Both the position numbers and the translations under genes were made by a program. From NCBI RefSeq assembly GCF_024055795.1, contig NZ_JAMXMY010000024.1:62001-126000 (forward strand): a stretch of DNA of 64,000 nt. The letters run 5' to 3'. Each line of letters opens with the position of its first letter. Positions within the stretch are counted from its first letter, which is position 1. The stretch is from Actinoallomurus purpureus (GTDB taxonomy: Bacteria > Actinomycetota > Actinomycetes > Streptosporangiales > Streptosporangiaceae). The notes under the pieces were generated by a model that worked only from the letters and a program-made list of their open reading frames with translations, had not been told where the DNA came from and did not search any database. Shown here in pieces: positions 9,463 through 17,472 of this stretch.

Positions 9463-9942
9463 GTGCGTCTTCGCCGGCAAACCTCGCTGCTGGCCGCCGG
9501 GCTCGTGGCCGCTTCTGGGCTCGTACTGGCCGTCGCCCCCTCGGCCTCGGCGGCGACGGGGAACTGCAACACCAGGAGTGACGGCGGCTGGACGGTCCGT
9601 TCCTGCCTCAGCGTCAAAGGCGGCAAGGTGCGGCCCGAGTTCTATGTCGACCGAGTCGGGAAGAAATTCTCCGGAGCGAAGAAGTGCGTGATCGTCGCAT
9701 CGCTCGCGTATTCCACCAGGAGCAACTTCGCGACCGAGAAAATCGTCTGGGGCGCTGACCACGACAAGAACCCGAGGACATACCCCTGCAAAAAGGGGCA
9801 TGTTCCCTACACCCATCTCACCACTAAGAGCACGAAGGGTTACTACATCCTGGATGTTCTTATGGGGGCCCGGCGCTCGTCCTTCGACAAGAAGATATGG
9901 GTCGGCTATCTCGCGGACAGCCCCAGTAAGAGGATCAAGTAA
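9463..9942 (+). CDS. Small secreted protein, unknown function
   Basis: A 159-residue protein. The GTG at 9463 is chosen over the ATG at 9439 because AGGAGG (9453-9458) sits at the right distance and leaves a clean signal peptide (RLRRQTSLLAAGLVAASGLVL, cleavage after PSASAA). The mature ~125 residues are basic and contain four Cys (NCNTRS, RSCLSV, KKCVIV, YPCKKG), probably two disulphides. The C-terminus KIWVGYLADSPSKRIK is weakly like YVWYKGQKQPMYGNVIK of the secreted protein at 10087. Its stop is 18 bp from a decayed C-terminus of the kinase-partner gene, the same arrangement as at 10527/10550. Confidence 0.72.
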   Translation: MRLRRQTSLLAAGLVAASGLVLAVAPSASAATGNCNTRSDGGWTVRSCLSVKGGKVRPEFYVDRVGKKFSGAKKCVIVASLAYSTRSNFATEKIVWGADHDKNPRTYPCKKGHVPYTHLTTKSTKGYYILDVLMGARRSSFDKKIWVGYLADSPSKRIK

Positions 9943-9957
9943 TCCGGTCGGCGATTC

Positions 9958-10005
9958 TGTTCACTCGCAGTCGAAGGCGCCGGACGCCGTGGCGGCCGGT
10001 CGCGC
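9958..10005 (-). pseudogene. Relic of the kinase-partner C-terminus (copy 2)
   Basis: TGTTCACTCGCAG at 9958-9970 is identical to 10547-10559. The alignment continues as TCGAAGGCGCCGG with a 6-bp gap, over about 45 bp in all. On the minus strand it keeps GAFDCE and a stop, against GAFDYICE and a stop in the intact gene at 10550-11230. Only the last ~15 codons survive. Confidence 0.6.
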
Positions 10006-10086
10006 TTCGGGTGGCAGCGAGAACGGCTTCGTGGCCGGCCGCCGACAGCGGTCCCGAGTGGGTTCACTCAGGCCAGAATCTCGAGA

Positions 10087-10527
10087 ATGGATGAAAAATT
10101 GAAGTCGGTTATTCGAATGGCCGTCACGGCGGGTGCGCTCGTGTCAGCGGTCGGGCTGGTCGCCCCCGCGGCCTCTGCCGAAGCCTCCTCGTCCGGGGCC
10201 GTATCGGTGATCACTGGGATCAAGTTCAACTGCCGGTACGGAATTGTCTGCATCGGGCGGTCGGGCGGCTACTTGGCCAGCCAATGGAAAAACAATGTGG
10301 CGTACTCTAATAAGGGTACGCTGGGCGTTGCCTTCTCGAAGACTCCTGTATACCCTCTTCCGCGCGGCAGTCAGTTGAAGGCGCTGAAAACGGGCAAGAT
10401 CGAAGCTCGGAGCGCCTGGACATCGGTACTCTACAAATGCCCCAAGAAATACAAGTACGCCAGGGCCTATGTGTGGTACAAGGGCCAGAAGCAGCCGATG
10501 TACGGCAACGTGATCAAGTGCAGGTGA
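10087..10527 (+). CDS. Small secreted basic protein, unknown function
   Basis: A 146-residue protein with a signal peptide (MDEKLKSVIRMAVTAGALVS, cleavage near PAASAEA at ~31). The mature part is basic and has four Cys (FNCRYG, IVCIGR, YKCPKK, IKCR), with aromatic strands GGYLASQWKNNVAYSNKG and RAYVWYKGQKQP. No family is recognised; a small extracellular beta protein is likely. No clear Shine-Dalgarno precedes the ATG at 10087. It converges on the membrane protein at 10550 with only 22 bp between the stops, repeating the arrangement 0.6 kb upstream. Confidence 0.7.
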   Translation: MDEKLKSVIRMAVTAGALVSAVGLVAPAASAEASSSGAVSVITGIKFNCRYGIVCIGRSGGYLASQWKNNVAYSNKGTLGVAFSKTPVYPLPRGSQLKALKTGKIEARSAWTSVLYKCPKKYKYARAYVWYKGQKQPMYGNVIKCR

Positions 10528-10549
10528 CGAGGCTCGGGCCTCGCGCTGT

Positions 10550-11230
10550 TCACTCGCAGATGTAGTCGAAGGCGCCGGTCGCCATGGCGATCGGTGCCTT
10601 CGGTGTGACGATTTCCAGCGTCGCCGTGGCGTGCAGGGTGCCGGGGCCCTTCACCGTCCAGCGCAATGGGACCTGGACCGAACGCTGTCCCTTGCGCACG
10701 CTCTCGGACAGGACTCCGGAGACCTGGCCGTCGCTGCGCCGCCAGCGGTACGTGATCTCGCCGTGGCCGCCGTTGGTCCGGATGGTGCCGACGACGCGGA
10801 CGGTCGTGTCGCAGGGCTGAGGCGTGCTGGGCGCGCTGACGCTCGCCCCCGTCACGGTGACGCCGGGACCGCCGCGCAGCAGCCACCACACGACCAGGCC
10901 GACGAGCAGGGCGAGGCCCAGGGTGAGCAGGCCGCCGGCGATCCGGCGTGTCAAGGACCGGCGCAGCGCGGCCCCGCGCCACTTCCTCGCGACCTCGGCC
11001 GGAACACCGGGCCCGAACCGCAGCGTCGTGCCGTCCCCGGACTCCTCCGGTGCCGCGTACGGCACGGCCCCGTCCGGCCGCTCGCTGTTCAGCCGCCACG
11101 TCTCATCGATGTCACGTCGCGTCTCGTCCATGCCTCTCACCTCGTCCCGGCGCCAGGGCGTGCTCCGGCTTCTTGGGCCGGATGGCCGTGTCTCATCGAT
11201 GTCACGCCGTGTCTCGTCCATGCCTCTCAC
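10550..11230 (-). CDS. Single-pass membrane protein coupled to the Ser/Thr kinase
   Basis: A 226-residue protein. Cytoplasmic N-terminus ~1-95, one transmembrane helix (IAGGLLTLGLALLVGLVVWWLL, ~96-118) and an extracellular ~105-residue beta domain with two Cys (TPQPCDTT, DYICE). The ectodomain ends GPGTLHATATLEI...TGAFDYICE, matching CPGTVRVSASAG...GSFACGE at the end of the kinase upstream. Its GTG start (11230) overlaps the kinase stop by four bases (GTGA), so translation is coupled; ATG 11221 is an alternative. VRGMDETRRDIDET occurs twice (residues 1-14 and 31-44), from a 40-bp DNA repeat. Probably a substrate, co-receptor or decoy of the kinase (inference). Confidence 0.75.
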   Translation of the reverse strand: MRGMDETRRDIDETRPSGPRSRSTPWRRDEVRGMDETRRDIDETWRLNSERPDGAVPYAAPEESGDGTTLRFGPGVPAEVARKWRGAALRRSLTRRIAGGLLTLGLALLVGLVVWWLLRGGPGVTVTGASVSAPSTPQPCDTTVRVVGTIRTNGGHGEITYRWRRSDGQVSGVLSESVRKGQRSVQVPLRWTVKGPGTLHATATLEIVTPKAPIAMATGAFDYICE

Positions 11231-11231
11231 T
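11101..11231. repeat. Direct repeat of 40 bp at a 90-bp spacing
   Basis: TCTCATCGATGTCACGYCGY (start shown) through CCATGCCTCTCAC recurs at 11101-11141 and 11191-11231 with two or three differences. The period of 90 bp keeps the reading frame. Both copies carry GTGAGAGGCATGG on the minus strand, so the start region of the kinase-partner gene is doubled. Confidence 0.85.
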
Positions 11232-12798
11232 CACCGCACGCGAAGGAGCCGGAGCCGGTGTCGGACAGGCCGCCCGCCGAGGCGCTGACGCGCACCGTGC
11301 CGGGACACTGCTTGTAGGTCCACGTCGGCGTCAGGTCATGCGTGCCGGATCCGCTCACGGTCTGGGAGACGGGATGGCTCCCGTCTCCGGCGGAGAAGGT
11401 CACCGTGACGGCCACCGCACCGGGTCCGCTGACGGTGACACTGACGTAGGCCGTCGCCGTGTAGCCACTGGCGCGTGCGGTCGAAGCGGTGCCGACGTTC
11501 TTCACCGTGAGTCCGGTGACCGTTGTCGGAGGGGTCTTCTTCGGGGTGGGCTTCGGGGCGATGGCCACGGGGGTGGTCGGGGCGGTGGTCGGGGGAGCCG
11601 TCGTCGTGACGGGCGAGCCGGTGGTCGCCGGCGGCGCCGTCGGGGTGTCGGACGACGGGGTCGAGCCGGTCGGGGTGGTGCCGTGCGGCGGGGTCGGGCT
11701 CGTGGACGGTGAGTCCGTGTCGCCGGGAGAGGGGCCGGGCGCGGCGATCGCGGACGGTGTCGAGGTGGCGGTCGCGCCCACGCCGATCTCGTGATGGACG
11801 CCGGCCAGGACGAACGCCCCGCCGCCGCCCGCCAGCAGCGCTCCGGCCGCCGCCCCGGCGACGACCATGAGACGGCTCTTGCCCAGGCGGGTCAGCGCCA
11901 GCGCCGTACCGCCCGTGGCGATCGGCTGGGCGAGGGGGAAGAGGTAGGCCAGCAGGGCGGCGAGGGCGGCGAGGCGGACCCGGCCGCGCTCCTCCCAGCC
12001 CGGGCCGTAACCGGCGAGCGCCGCGTCCTCCAGCTCGGCGAGGAAGGCGTCGGCCGAGGGCGGCCGGTCGGCGAAGTCCTTGGCGAGACCTCGGGCGACC
12101 AGGTCGCGCAGCTCCGGAGGGACCCGGCCGGCCGGGATCGGGTCCAGGCGATGCGCGGCGGCCAGCGCCCACAGCCCCTCGACGGGGTACGGGCGTTCGC
12201 CGGTGAGGCATTCGTAGAACACGGCGGTGGCCGCATAGACGTCGGTGGCCGGCCCGACGGTGCCGGTGATCCACTGTTCGGGCGCCATGTAGGCGGGGGT
12301 GCCGCAGGCGGTCGCGCGTTCCTCCGCGCGGATCGCGATGCCGAAGTCCGCGAGCCTGCTCTCTCCGTCGTCGCGTACGAGGACGTTGGCGGGTTTGTAG
12401 TCGCGGTGGATGACGCCGGCGGCGTGCGCGGCCGCCAGGCCCCGCAGTGAGCCCTTGAGGACGACCAGCGCCGCCTCGGGACCGGTGGGCCCCTGGGTCG
12501 CGACGATGTCCTTGAGTGTGACGCCGTCGACCAGCTCCATGACGAGGGCCGCGGCCGCCGGTGTCTCGACGTACTCGTAGAGGCGTACGACGTGCGGATC
12601 GGCCAGCTCCGCCATCAGCCGTGCCTCCGCGCGGAACCGGTCGAGGAAGCCGGCGTCCGACCTGAGCCCGTCCGACAGGTACTTGATGGCGGCGGGGGTG
12701 CCGGTCGCCTCGTGCACGGCGAGGACGACCGTCCCCGAGGCGCCCTGGCCCAGGATTCGGACCTGCCGGTATCCGGGGACCGTCCAGTTTCCGTCCAT
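11227..12798 (-). CDS. Transmembrane Ser/Thr protein kinase with extracellular sensor domain
   Basis: A 523-residue Hanks-type kinase. Start ATG 12798 is chosen (AAGGA upstream; kinase domain begins at once). Seen: Gly loop GQGASG (17-22), ATP lysine AIKYL (K39), catalytic HRDYKPANV (131-139), DFG (151-153), APEQW, then two hydrophobic segments (~300-350, including MVVAGAAAGALLAGGGGAFVLAGV). A Ser/Thr/Pro linker of ~90 residues follows, then a ~95-residue extracellular beta domain ending CPGTVRVSASAG and GSFACGE. That domain resembles the ectodomain of the coupled gene at 10550. No PASTA repeats, so it is not a PknB-type peptidoglycan sensor. Ligand unknown. Confidence 0.9.
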   Translation of the reverse strand: MDGNWTVPGYRQVRILGQGASGTVVLAVHEATGTPAAIKYLSDGLRSDAGFLDRFRAEARLMAELADPHVVRLYEYVETPAAAALVMELVDGVTLKDIVATQGPTGPEAALVVLKGSLRGLAAAHAAGVIHRDYKPANVLVRDDGESRLADFGIAIRAEERATACGTPAYMAPEQWITGTVGPATDVYAATAVFYECLTGERPYPVEGLWALAAAHRLDPIPAGRVPPELRDLVARGLAKDFADRPPSADAFLAELEDAALAGYGPGWEERGRVRLAALAALLAYLFPLAQPIATGGTALALTRLGKSRLMVVAGAAAGALLAGGGGAFVLAGVHHEIGVGATATSTPSAIAAPGPSPGDTDSPSTSPTPPHGTTPTGSTPSSDTPTAPPATTGSPVTTTAPPTTAPTTPVAIAPKPTPKKTPPTTVTGLTVKNVGTASTARASGYTATAYVSVTVSGPGAVAVTVTFSAGDGSHPVSQTVSGSGTHDLTPTWTYKQCPGTVRVSASAGGLSDTGSGSFACGE

Positions 12799-13066
12799 GA
12801 CGTTCCTTGCTCGAAGCGACGGAGAGCGTCGGAGCCCCGACACTACGTATGCGACGTTCACCGCACATGCCGAGTTGAGGGAACGCGAGGAAGTGGCCGG
12901 TTTCGGCCATGACCAGTAGAGATAACTACGAGTCTGGAGAAAGGCGACACATTTCCCGGTCTTTGCCGGGCATGACGCGTCGACCCGTGTGGCACCACGT
13001 CGGCCGAGGCCCCGATATCCGGGTCGATCGGGGCCGCTCGAACGCCGAGCGGCCCCGATCGCCGGA

Positions 13067-14419
13067 TCAGCCGGCCTTCGTCGGCCCCAGCTTCTCGACG
13101 ATCAGCCGGTACAGCTGGCGGGGACGTCCCGGCTGCGGGGTCCGGTTCGGCGGCAGCGGCCAGGCGAGGCCCTCCTCCACCAGCGTCCGCAGCAGCCGCC
13201 GGGCGGTACGCGGAGTGACGCCGAGCATCTTCCCGGCGTTCTCCGCGTCCACGATCAGCGGTTGCCGGCCGTCCTGCCCGTCCTCGCTCGGCTGGTCGGC
13301 CAGCTTGTCGGCCAGGCGGGCGAGGATCTCCAGGCCCTTCGGCTTGGCCGGCGCCGGAGCGCGGGGCGGCGTCCGCGGCGCGGGCACGAGCGCCCGGCCG
13401 TCCCGGTCGAGCGCGAAGCCCTGCGCCCGCTGCGACGTCTGCGAGCGCGCGAGTGCCGCGCGCGCGTGCGTCTCGGCCTCCTGGGCGGTGCGGCCCATGC
13501 CGATGCCGACCTCGACGGTCAGGCCCAGTTCCTCCCGCACCCGCTCGACGAACGGCGGAGTTCGGAAGCCCTCGGTCGCCGCCGTGATCGAGCCGCGCGT
13601 GGCGGTGACCAGGTAACTGTGGTCGTCGAGCGGCCAGACCGCCGCGCTCATCCGGTGCGCCTCCTGGAGGAGAAGGCGCTGCAGCGACAGCTTCAGCTCC
13701 TCGCGCCAGTAACGCGGCGTGACGCGCCGGGGGGTCTCCCGCAGCGTCGGGACGTCGACGACGATCACGACGAGCTGGGACTCCTCCAGCCGGTGGTGAG
13801 CGCCGAGCAGCGCCGAGGTCTGCAGCGCGGAGCGGATGGCCGCGCCGGTCGGCCGGATGCGGAGCGTCGGCACGCCGGCCAGCTCCAGCCGCTCCGCCGT
13901 CGCGTGGACGCAAGTGAGCGCGACACTTGTGGCGCCGCGCCGCCACAAACGCTCATGAAAGGCCGCCAGCGTGCCCGGTCCGGCAGCCTCCTCGCGCAAG
14001 TGCACGTGCTCGGTGCTGAGACTGATCTCGCCGTAGGCCTCTTCGACCTCGGCCCGGCTCAGCACGTCGATGCTGACGCGCGACGGCTCGTGCTGCTCGT
14101 CGAGCGCGGCACGCAGGAGCGCACCCTGCAGTGCCGCCCCGTTGAGGGGGACGAAGGTGGCCGGCATCGTGAGGACTCCCGCCTTGCGGGCGAACTCGTA
14201 CGGGACTGGGCTGGCGAACAGACAGACGTCCACCCCCGACCCGAGACGTACTACCTTGTCCGCGGCCTCCTGCTCGTCGCGGTACGCCGCCGCGACGAGG
14301 CGGCTGGGTACCGGAGTGGGGCCGTGGCCCATGAGCATGACCCGCTCGACCAGATCGTGGGGTCCGACGACGCCGATGGTCAGATCGGGTGTCACCGATC
14401 CTCCCCGGGGACCGCTCAT
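13067..14419 (-). CDS. Large sensory transcriptional regulator with winged helix
   Basis: A 450-residue protein. ATG 14419 has an ideal GGAGG seven bases upstream; an in-frame GTG at 14395 with GGGGAGGA is a possible second start. Residues ~8-180 form an alpha/beta domain (DLTIGVVGPHDLVERVMLMG) like PrpR/Mcp-type small-molecule sensors. Residues ~215-335 (QLVVIVVDVP, LDDHSYLVTATRG, LGLTVEVGIGMGRTAQEAE) resemble a GGDEF/nucleotidyl-cyclase-like fold without a visible GGDEF. The C-terminal ~65 residues are a winged helix (NAGKMLGVTPRTARRLLRTLVEEG). A one-component regulator is inferred; ligand and targets are unknown. It is isolated by long gaps on both sides. Confidence 0.72.
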   Translation of the reverse strand: MSGPRGGSVTPDLTIGVVGPHDLVERVMLMGHGPTPVPSRLVAAAYRDEQEAADKVVRLGSGVDVCLFASPVPYEFARKAGVLTMPATFVPLNGAALQGALLRAALDEQHEPSRVSIDVLSRAEVEEAYGEISLSTEHVHLREEAAGPGTLAAFHERLWRRGATSVALTCVHATAERLELAGVPTLRIRPTGAAIRSALQTSALLGAHHRLEESQLVVIVVDVPTLRETPRRVTPRYWREELKLSLQRLLLQEAHRMSAAVWPLDDHSYLVTATRGSITAATEGFRTPPFVERVREELGLTVEVGIGMGRTAQEAETHARAALARSQTSQRAQGFALDRDGRALVPAPRTPPRAPAPAKPKGLEILARLADKLADQPSEDGQDGRQPLIVDAENAGKMLGVTPRTARRLLRTLVEEGLAWPLPPNRTPQPGRPRQLYRLIVEKLGPTKAG

Positions 14420-14884
14420 CTCCGCCCCTCCCGGCACCGTGGCGCCTCCAGGCGGCTTTCGGCCGGACCGGCCCGCCGCATTCCTCCACTCGCGGCCGCC
14501 GATCGGCGGCCTCCACCCAACGCATGACTCATCCCACTGACGCCCCTGTCTGGTCGTCCGCCCCAGCTCCCGTGAACTACACCTCATTGGGCAGATCGCC
14601 GGAGGCCCGTGAGATGTGACGCGTCTTAGCGAAATCGGTTAAGAGCGCGTCGAAAAACTACTAGTAGAACGCGTCCGGTGAGGAAATTATTACTAACTGG
14701 TTAGGTCACCGGTGGTCGGGAGGCTTGTGATCATTTTGGTCCGGACAGCCCGATGCCCCGCCACGATCGCCGGTCGATTGACGACGCTCCGTGGGCGCCG
14801 GGTCACTCGGAGGTGTCGTGACGGGGTGTCTTCGCGATCGATCCGATCGGGCGGGTCGGACCCGCCCGATCGCACCGGATGGGG
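14420..14884. other. Intergenic region between murA and the sensory regulator
   Basis: 465 bp with no convincing gene. The part nearest 14419 is the promoter region of the regulator (minus strand), much richer in A/T than its surroundings at 14640-14705. It holds a perfect 10-bp palindrome CTACTAGTAG (14658-14667) and an imperfect CTTAGCGAAATCGGTTAAG (about 14625-14643). The right end is the murA terminator (14844-14872). Confidence 0.5.
14844..14872 (-). terminator. murA hairpin terminator
   Basis: A perfect 14-bp arm CGATCGGGCGGGTC (14844-14857) and its complement (14859-14872), 12 bp after the murA stop. Followed on the minus strand by AT-containing sequence, without a T-run. Confidence 0.7.
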
Positions 14885-16174
14885 TCAGGCCAGGCGCTCG
14901 ATGTCCGCGCCCAGGGTGTTGAGCCGCTCGGCGATGTGCGAGTGGCCGCGGTCGAGGTAGTAGCCGTTGGTGATGGTGGTCTCGCCCTCGGCGACGAGGC
15001 CGGCCAGCACCAGCGCGCTGCCGGTGCGCAGATCGTGGGCCACGACCTCGGCGCCGCGCAGCGGCGTCGCTCCGTTGACCTTGGCCCGGTTGCCGTTCAC
15101 CTCGATGTCGGCGCCCATCCGCACCAGCTCGTCGGCCAGCTTGAACCGGCCGTCGAAGATGCGCTCGTAGATGTAGCTCGGACCGTCGGCCAGGCAGGAC
15201 ACCGCCATGATCGGCGACTGCAGGTCGGTGGCGAACCCGGGGTACTCGTCGGTGATCACGTTGATGGGCCGCAGCGGCCGGTCACGCCGGACCTGCAGCA
15301 CGGCGCCCTCGGTGGAGGACTCCACGCCCATCTGCTCCAGCTTGTCGGCGGCGACGCCGAGGTGCTCGAGCGACGCGCCGACCAGGCTGATCTCCCCGCC
15401 GGTGATGGCGGCCGCCATCACGAGGACGCCGGCGTCGATGCGGTCGGGCATCACCGTGTGCTGGACCGCGGTCAGACGATCCACGCCCTCGACGGTGATG
15501 AACCCGGTGCCGCCGCCGGTGATGCGGGCGCCCATGCTCTGCAGGAACTTGATGACGTCGAGGACCTCGGGCTCGAGCGCACAGTTCTTGATCAGCGTGG
15601 TGCCCTCGGCCAGCGAGGCGGCCATGAGGAGGTTCTCGGTGCCGGTGTGCGACGGCGTGTCGAGGTAGAGGGTGCCGCCCTGCAGCTGACCGACCTTGAC
15701 GTGGATGCTGCCACGGCCGTCGTCGCTCACCTGCTCGGTGACGGTCGCGCCCATCCGCTTGAAACCGTTGTAGTGGAAGTCGAGGTTGCGGCTTCCCAGG
15801 TTGCACCCGCCGACGCCCTCGATCACCGCCTCGCCGAGCCGGTGCAGCAACGCCGGGACGAACAGGAAGGAACCACGGAACCGCGAGGCGATCTCCTCGG
15901 GCAGGACCGGGCTGGTCAGCTCCGACGCATCGATCACCAGCGTGCGCTCGGCCTCGTGCAGCTCGGCCTTCGCGCCGATCGCCTGCGCCAGCTCGACGGC
16001 CCGTTTCACGTCCTCGATGATCGGCACGTTGCGCAGGACCGTATGTCCCTCGGCCGCCATCAGGGAGGCGCCGATCATGGGAAGGACGGCGTTCTTGGCG
16101 CCCTGGACGAACACGGTGCCGCGCAAATCGGCGCCGCCCCGCACGCGGTAACGGACCTCGTGGCCCAAGCTCAT
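14885..16174 (-). CDS. murA: UDP-N-acetylglucosamine 1-carboxyvinyltransferase (MurA type)
   Basis: A 429-residue protein adding enolpyruvate from PEP to UDP-GlcNAc, the first committed step of peptidoglycan synthesis, in the cytoplasm. Seen: N-terminal VQGAKNAVLPMIGASLMA (substrate-binding KN pair), the active-site loop GVGGCNLGSRNLDFHYNGF with the catalytic Cys that fosfomycin modifies, HTGTENLLMAASLAEG, TDEYPGFATDLQ and the closing HSHIAERLNTLGADIERL. Mycobacterial MurA has Asp at the loop Cys position, so this enzyme differs. The loop and other segments are divergent, so it may be a second MurA paralogue. Monocistronic, with its own terminator. Confidence 0.9.
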   Translation of the reverse strand: MSLGHEVRYRVRGGADLRGTVFVQGAKNAVLPMIGASLMAAEGHTVLRNVPIIEDVKRAVELAQAIGAKAELHEAERTLVIDASELTSPVLPEEIASRFRGSFLFVPALLHRLGEAVIEGVGGCNLGSRNLDFHYNGFKRMGATVTEQVSDDGRGSIHVKVGQLQGGTLYLDTPSHTGTENLLMAASLAEGTTLIKNCALEPEVLDVIKFLQSMGARITGGGTGFITVEGVDRLTAVQHTVMPDRIDAGVLVMAAAITGGEISLVGASLEHLGVAADKLEQMGVESSTEGAVLQVRRDRPLRPINVITDEYPGFATDLQSPIMAVSCLADGPSYIYERIFDGRFKLADELVRMGADIEVNGNRAKVNGATPLRGAEVVAHDLRTGSALVLAGLVAEGETTITNGYYLDRGHSHIAERLNTLGADIERLA

Positions 16175-16333
16175 ATCGCCGGTGCTCCTTTGGCTGCGGT
16201 GAAGTTAGACTGCCCGCTCGGTCGGGTCGGCGGGTCACGAGTGCCGCGCGTGTTACACGGGCGGCCCCAGTATTCCATCGGGTACTCCGTGGCATGACCG
16301 AAACGTCCGGTCTCGCGCGGTTACCTCGATCTT

Positions 16334-16624
16334 TTAGATTCGGCGGACCCGAGGTTTGTTCAGTGTGTTCTGGACCTCAGTGCCGTGGCTTGCCCATGCG
16401 GTCAGCGTTTCACTTGTAGGGACCTGCGCCCCGAGGATACCCACGAGGTCCAGTGGAACAGGCGGCCCGGAGGTCCGCACGCGTCCCGGCGGGCCGCTCT
16501 CGTCGGACGACGACCGGAGCACGGGCCGGGCCCGATCGACGAGGCGCCGGCCCGCGTCCACGGCGATGCCGAGCCGCTTCATTCGGCACCGTCCGCAAAT
16601 GGGCATGCCGGTCGGTGAGGTCAT
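16334..16624 (-). CDS. Small CxxC protein coupled to the MOSC gene
   Basis: A 96-residue protein whose ATG (16624) overlaps the MOSC stop in an ATGA. It starts MTSPTGMPICGRCRMKRLGI, with one CxxC pair (C10, C13). A basic segment and a Pro/Ser-rich middle follow, then a hydrophobic VPLDLVGILGAQVP near residue 60. No family is recognised. The 4-bp overlap implies coupled translation and a link to the MOSC protein. One CxxC could bind metal only as a dimer or with a partner. A convincing gene by context, less so by content. Confidence 0.6.
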   Translation of the reverse strand: MTSPTGMPICGRCRMKRLGIAVDAGRRLVDRARPVLRSSSDESGPPGRVRTSGPPVPLDLVGILGAQVPTSETLTAWASHGTEVQNTLNKPRVRRI

Positions 16625-17424
16625 CGACTGAGGACGGTGACGCCGTCGCCGACGGTGATCGTTCCCAGGGTGCGCGGGATGGCGTTCTGGCCGAAGACGA
16701 CGCCGCGTTCGCCGTCGGGCAGGGTCCGGGTGCGGTAGCTCGCGAGGGTGCGCAGCGGCTCCCGGCCCTTGACGGCCGTCTCCTGGTCGGTCGTCGTGAT
16801 GACGCAGCGGGTGCAGGGCTTGACCAGCTCCAACTCGACGTCGCCGATGCGCAGGAAACGTACGGAGTCCTCGCCCCACGCGCCGAGGCCCTCGATCACG
16901 ATGTTGGGCCGGAAGCGGTTCATCGGCAGCGGCTCGCCGAGGCGGGAGTTCAGCTCCTCCAGCGACTCGACCGAGGTGACGAGCAGGGGGTAACCGTCGG
17001 CGTAGGCGACCGTACCGCCGCCGATCCCGGTCGGACGCCGCCCGGTGAACCGCACGAGGCGGCACTCCCGCTCCAGAAGGGCGCCGAACCAGTCCGCCGC
17101 CTCGTCGCCCTGGTCGACGCCCTGACACGGTTTGCCGTGCACCGTGACGTCGACGACCGGACCGTCGGCCGGGGCGGCGTGGACGTACGGCGCGCCCGCC
17201 CCCGTCCCGGCGAACCCGACGGTCAGCTTGACGCCGTCGTACGACGGGCGCAGCAGCGCCATCCGCGGGAGCTCCCGCTGCGACAGGTGCCGTCCGTCCG
17301 GGCGGACCAGCATGAAGCCCCGGTCGTGCCGGAACCCCTCCGGCACGACCTCGGCGTTGCCGAGAGGCGTTCCGCCGCCGCTCTTCAGCGGGTAGACATT
17401 GAGTTCACGGACGACCGCCGTCAT
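16621..17424 (-). CDS. MOSC-domain molybdenum-cofactor-type protein (YcbX/MARC-like)
   Basis: A 267-residue protein; ATG 17424 follows AAGGGAG at good spacing. The N-terminal beta-barrel begins VRELNVYPLKSGGG and has FRHDRGFMLVRPDG. The MOSC core has MNRFRPNIVIEGLGAW and the conserved Cys stretch VKPCTRCVITTTDQET, where the Cys ligates molybdenum in MARC/YcbX enzymes that reduce N-hydroxylated compounds. It ends FGQNAIPRTLGTITVGDGV. It starts 49 bp after purB on the same strand and is coupled to the small CxxC gene, so the three may be one transcript. Electron partner not visible. Confidence 0.88.
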   Translation of the reverse strand: MTAVVRELNVYPLKSGGGTPLGNAEVVPEGFRHDRGFMLVRPDGRHLSQRELPRMALLRPSYDGVKLTVGFAGTGAGAPYVHAAPADGPVVDVTVHGKPCQGVDQGDEAADWFGALLERECRLVRFTGRRPTGIGGGTVAYADGYPLLVTSVESLEELNSRLGEPLPMNRFRPNIVIEGLGAWGEDSVRFLRIGDVELELVKPCTRCVITTTDQETAVKGREPLRTLASYRTRTLPDGERGVVFGQNAIPRTLGTITVGDGVTVLSR

Positions 17425-17472
17425 CGGGGGGCTCCCTTCGCTCCCCACCATGATCGCACCGGCGCCCGGCGG

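Noticed and set aside
14726-14740. TGATCATTTT near the murA/regulator gap, similar to the 32194 cluster
   Set aside because: A single copy only; not enough to propose a shared operator.
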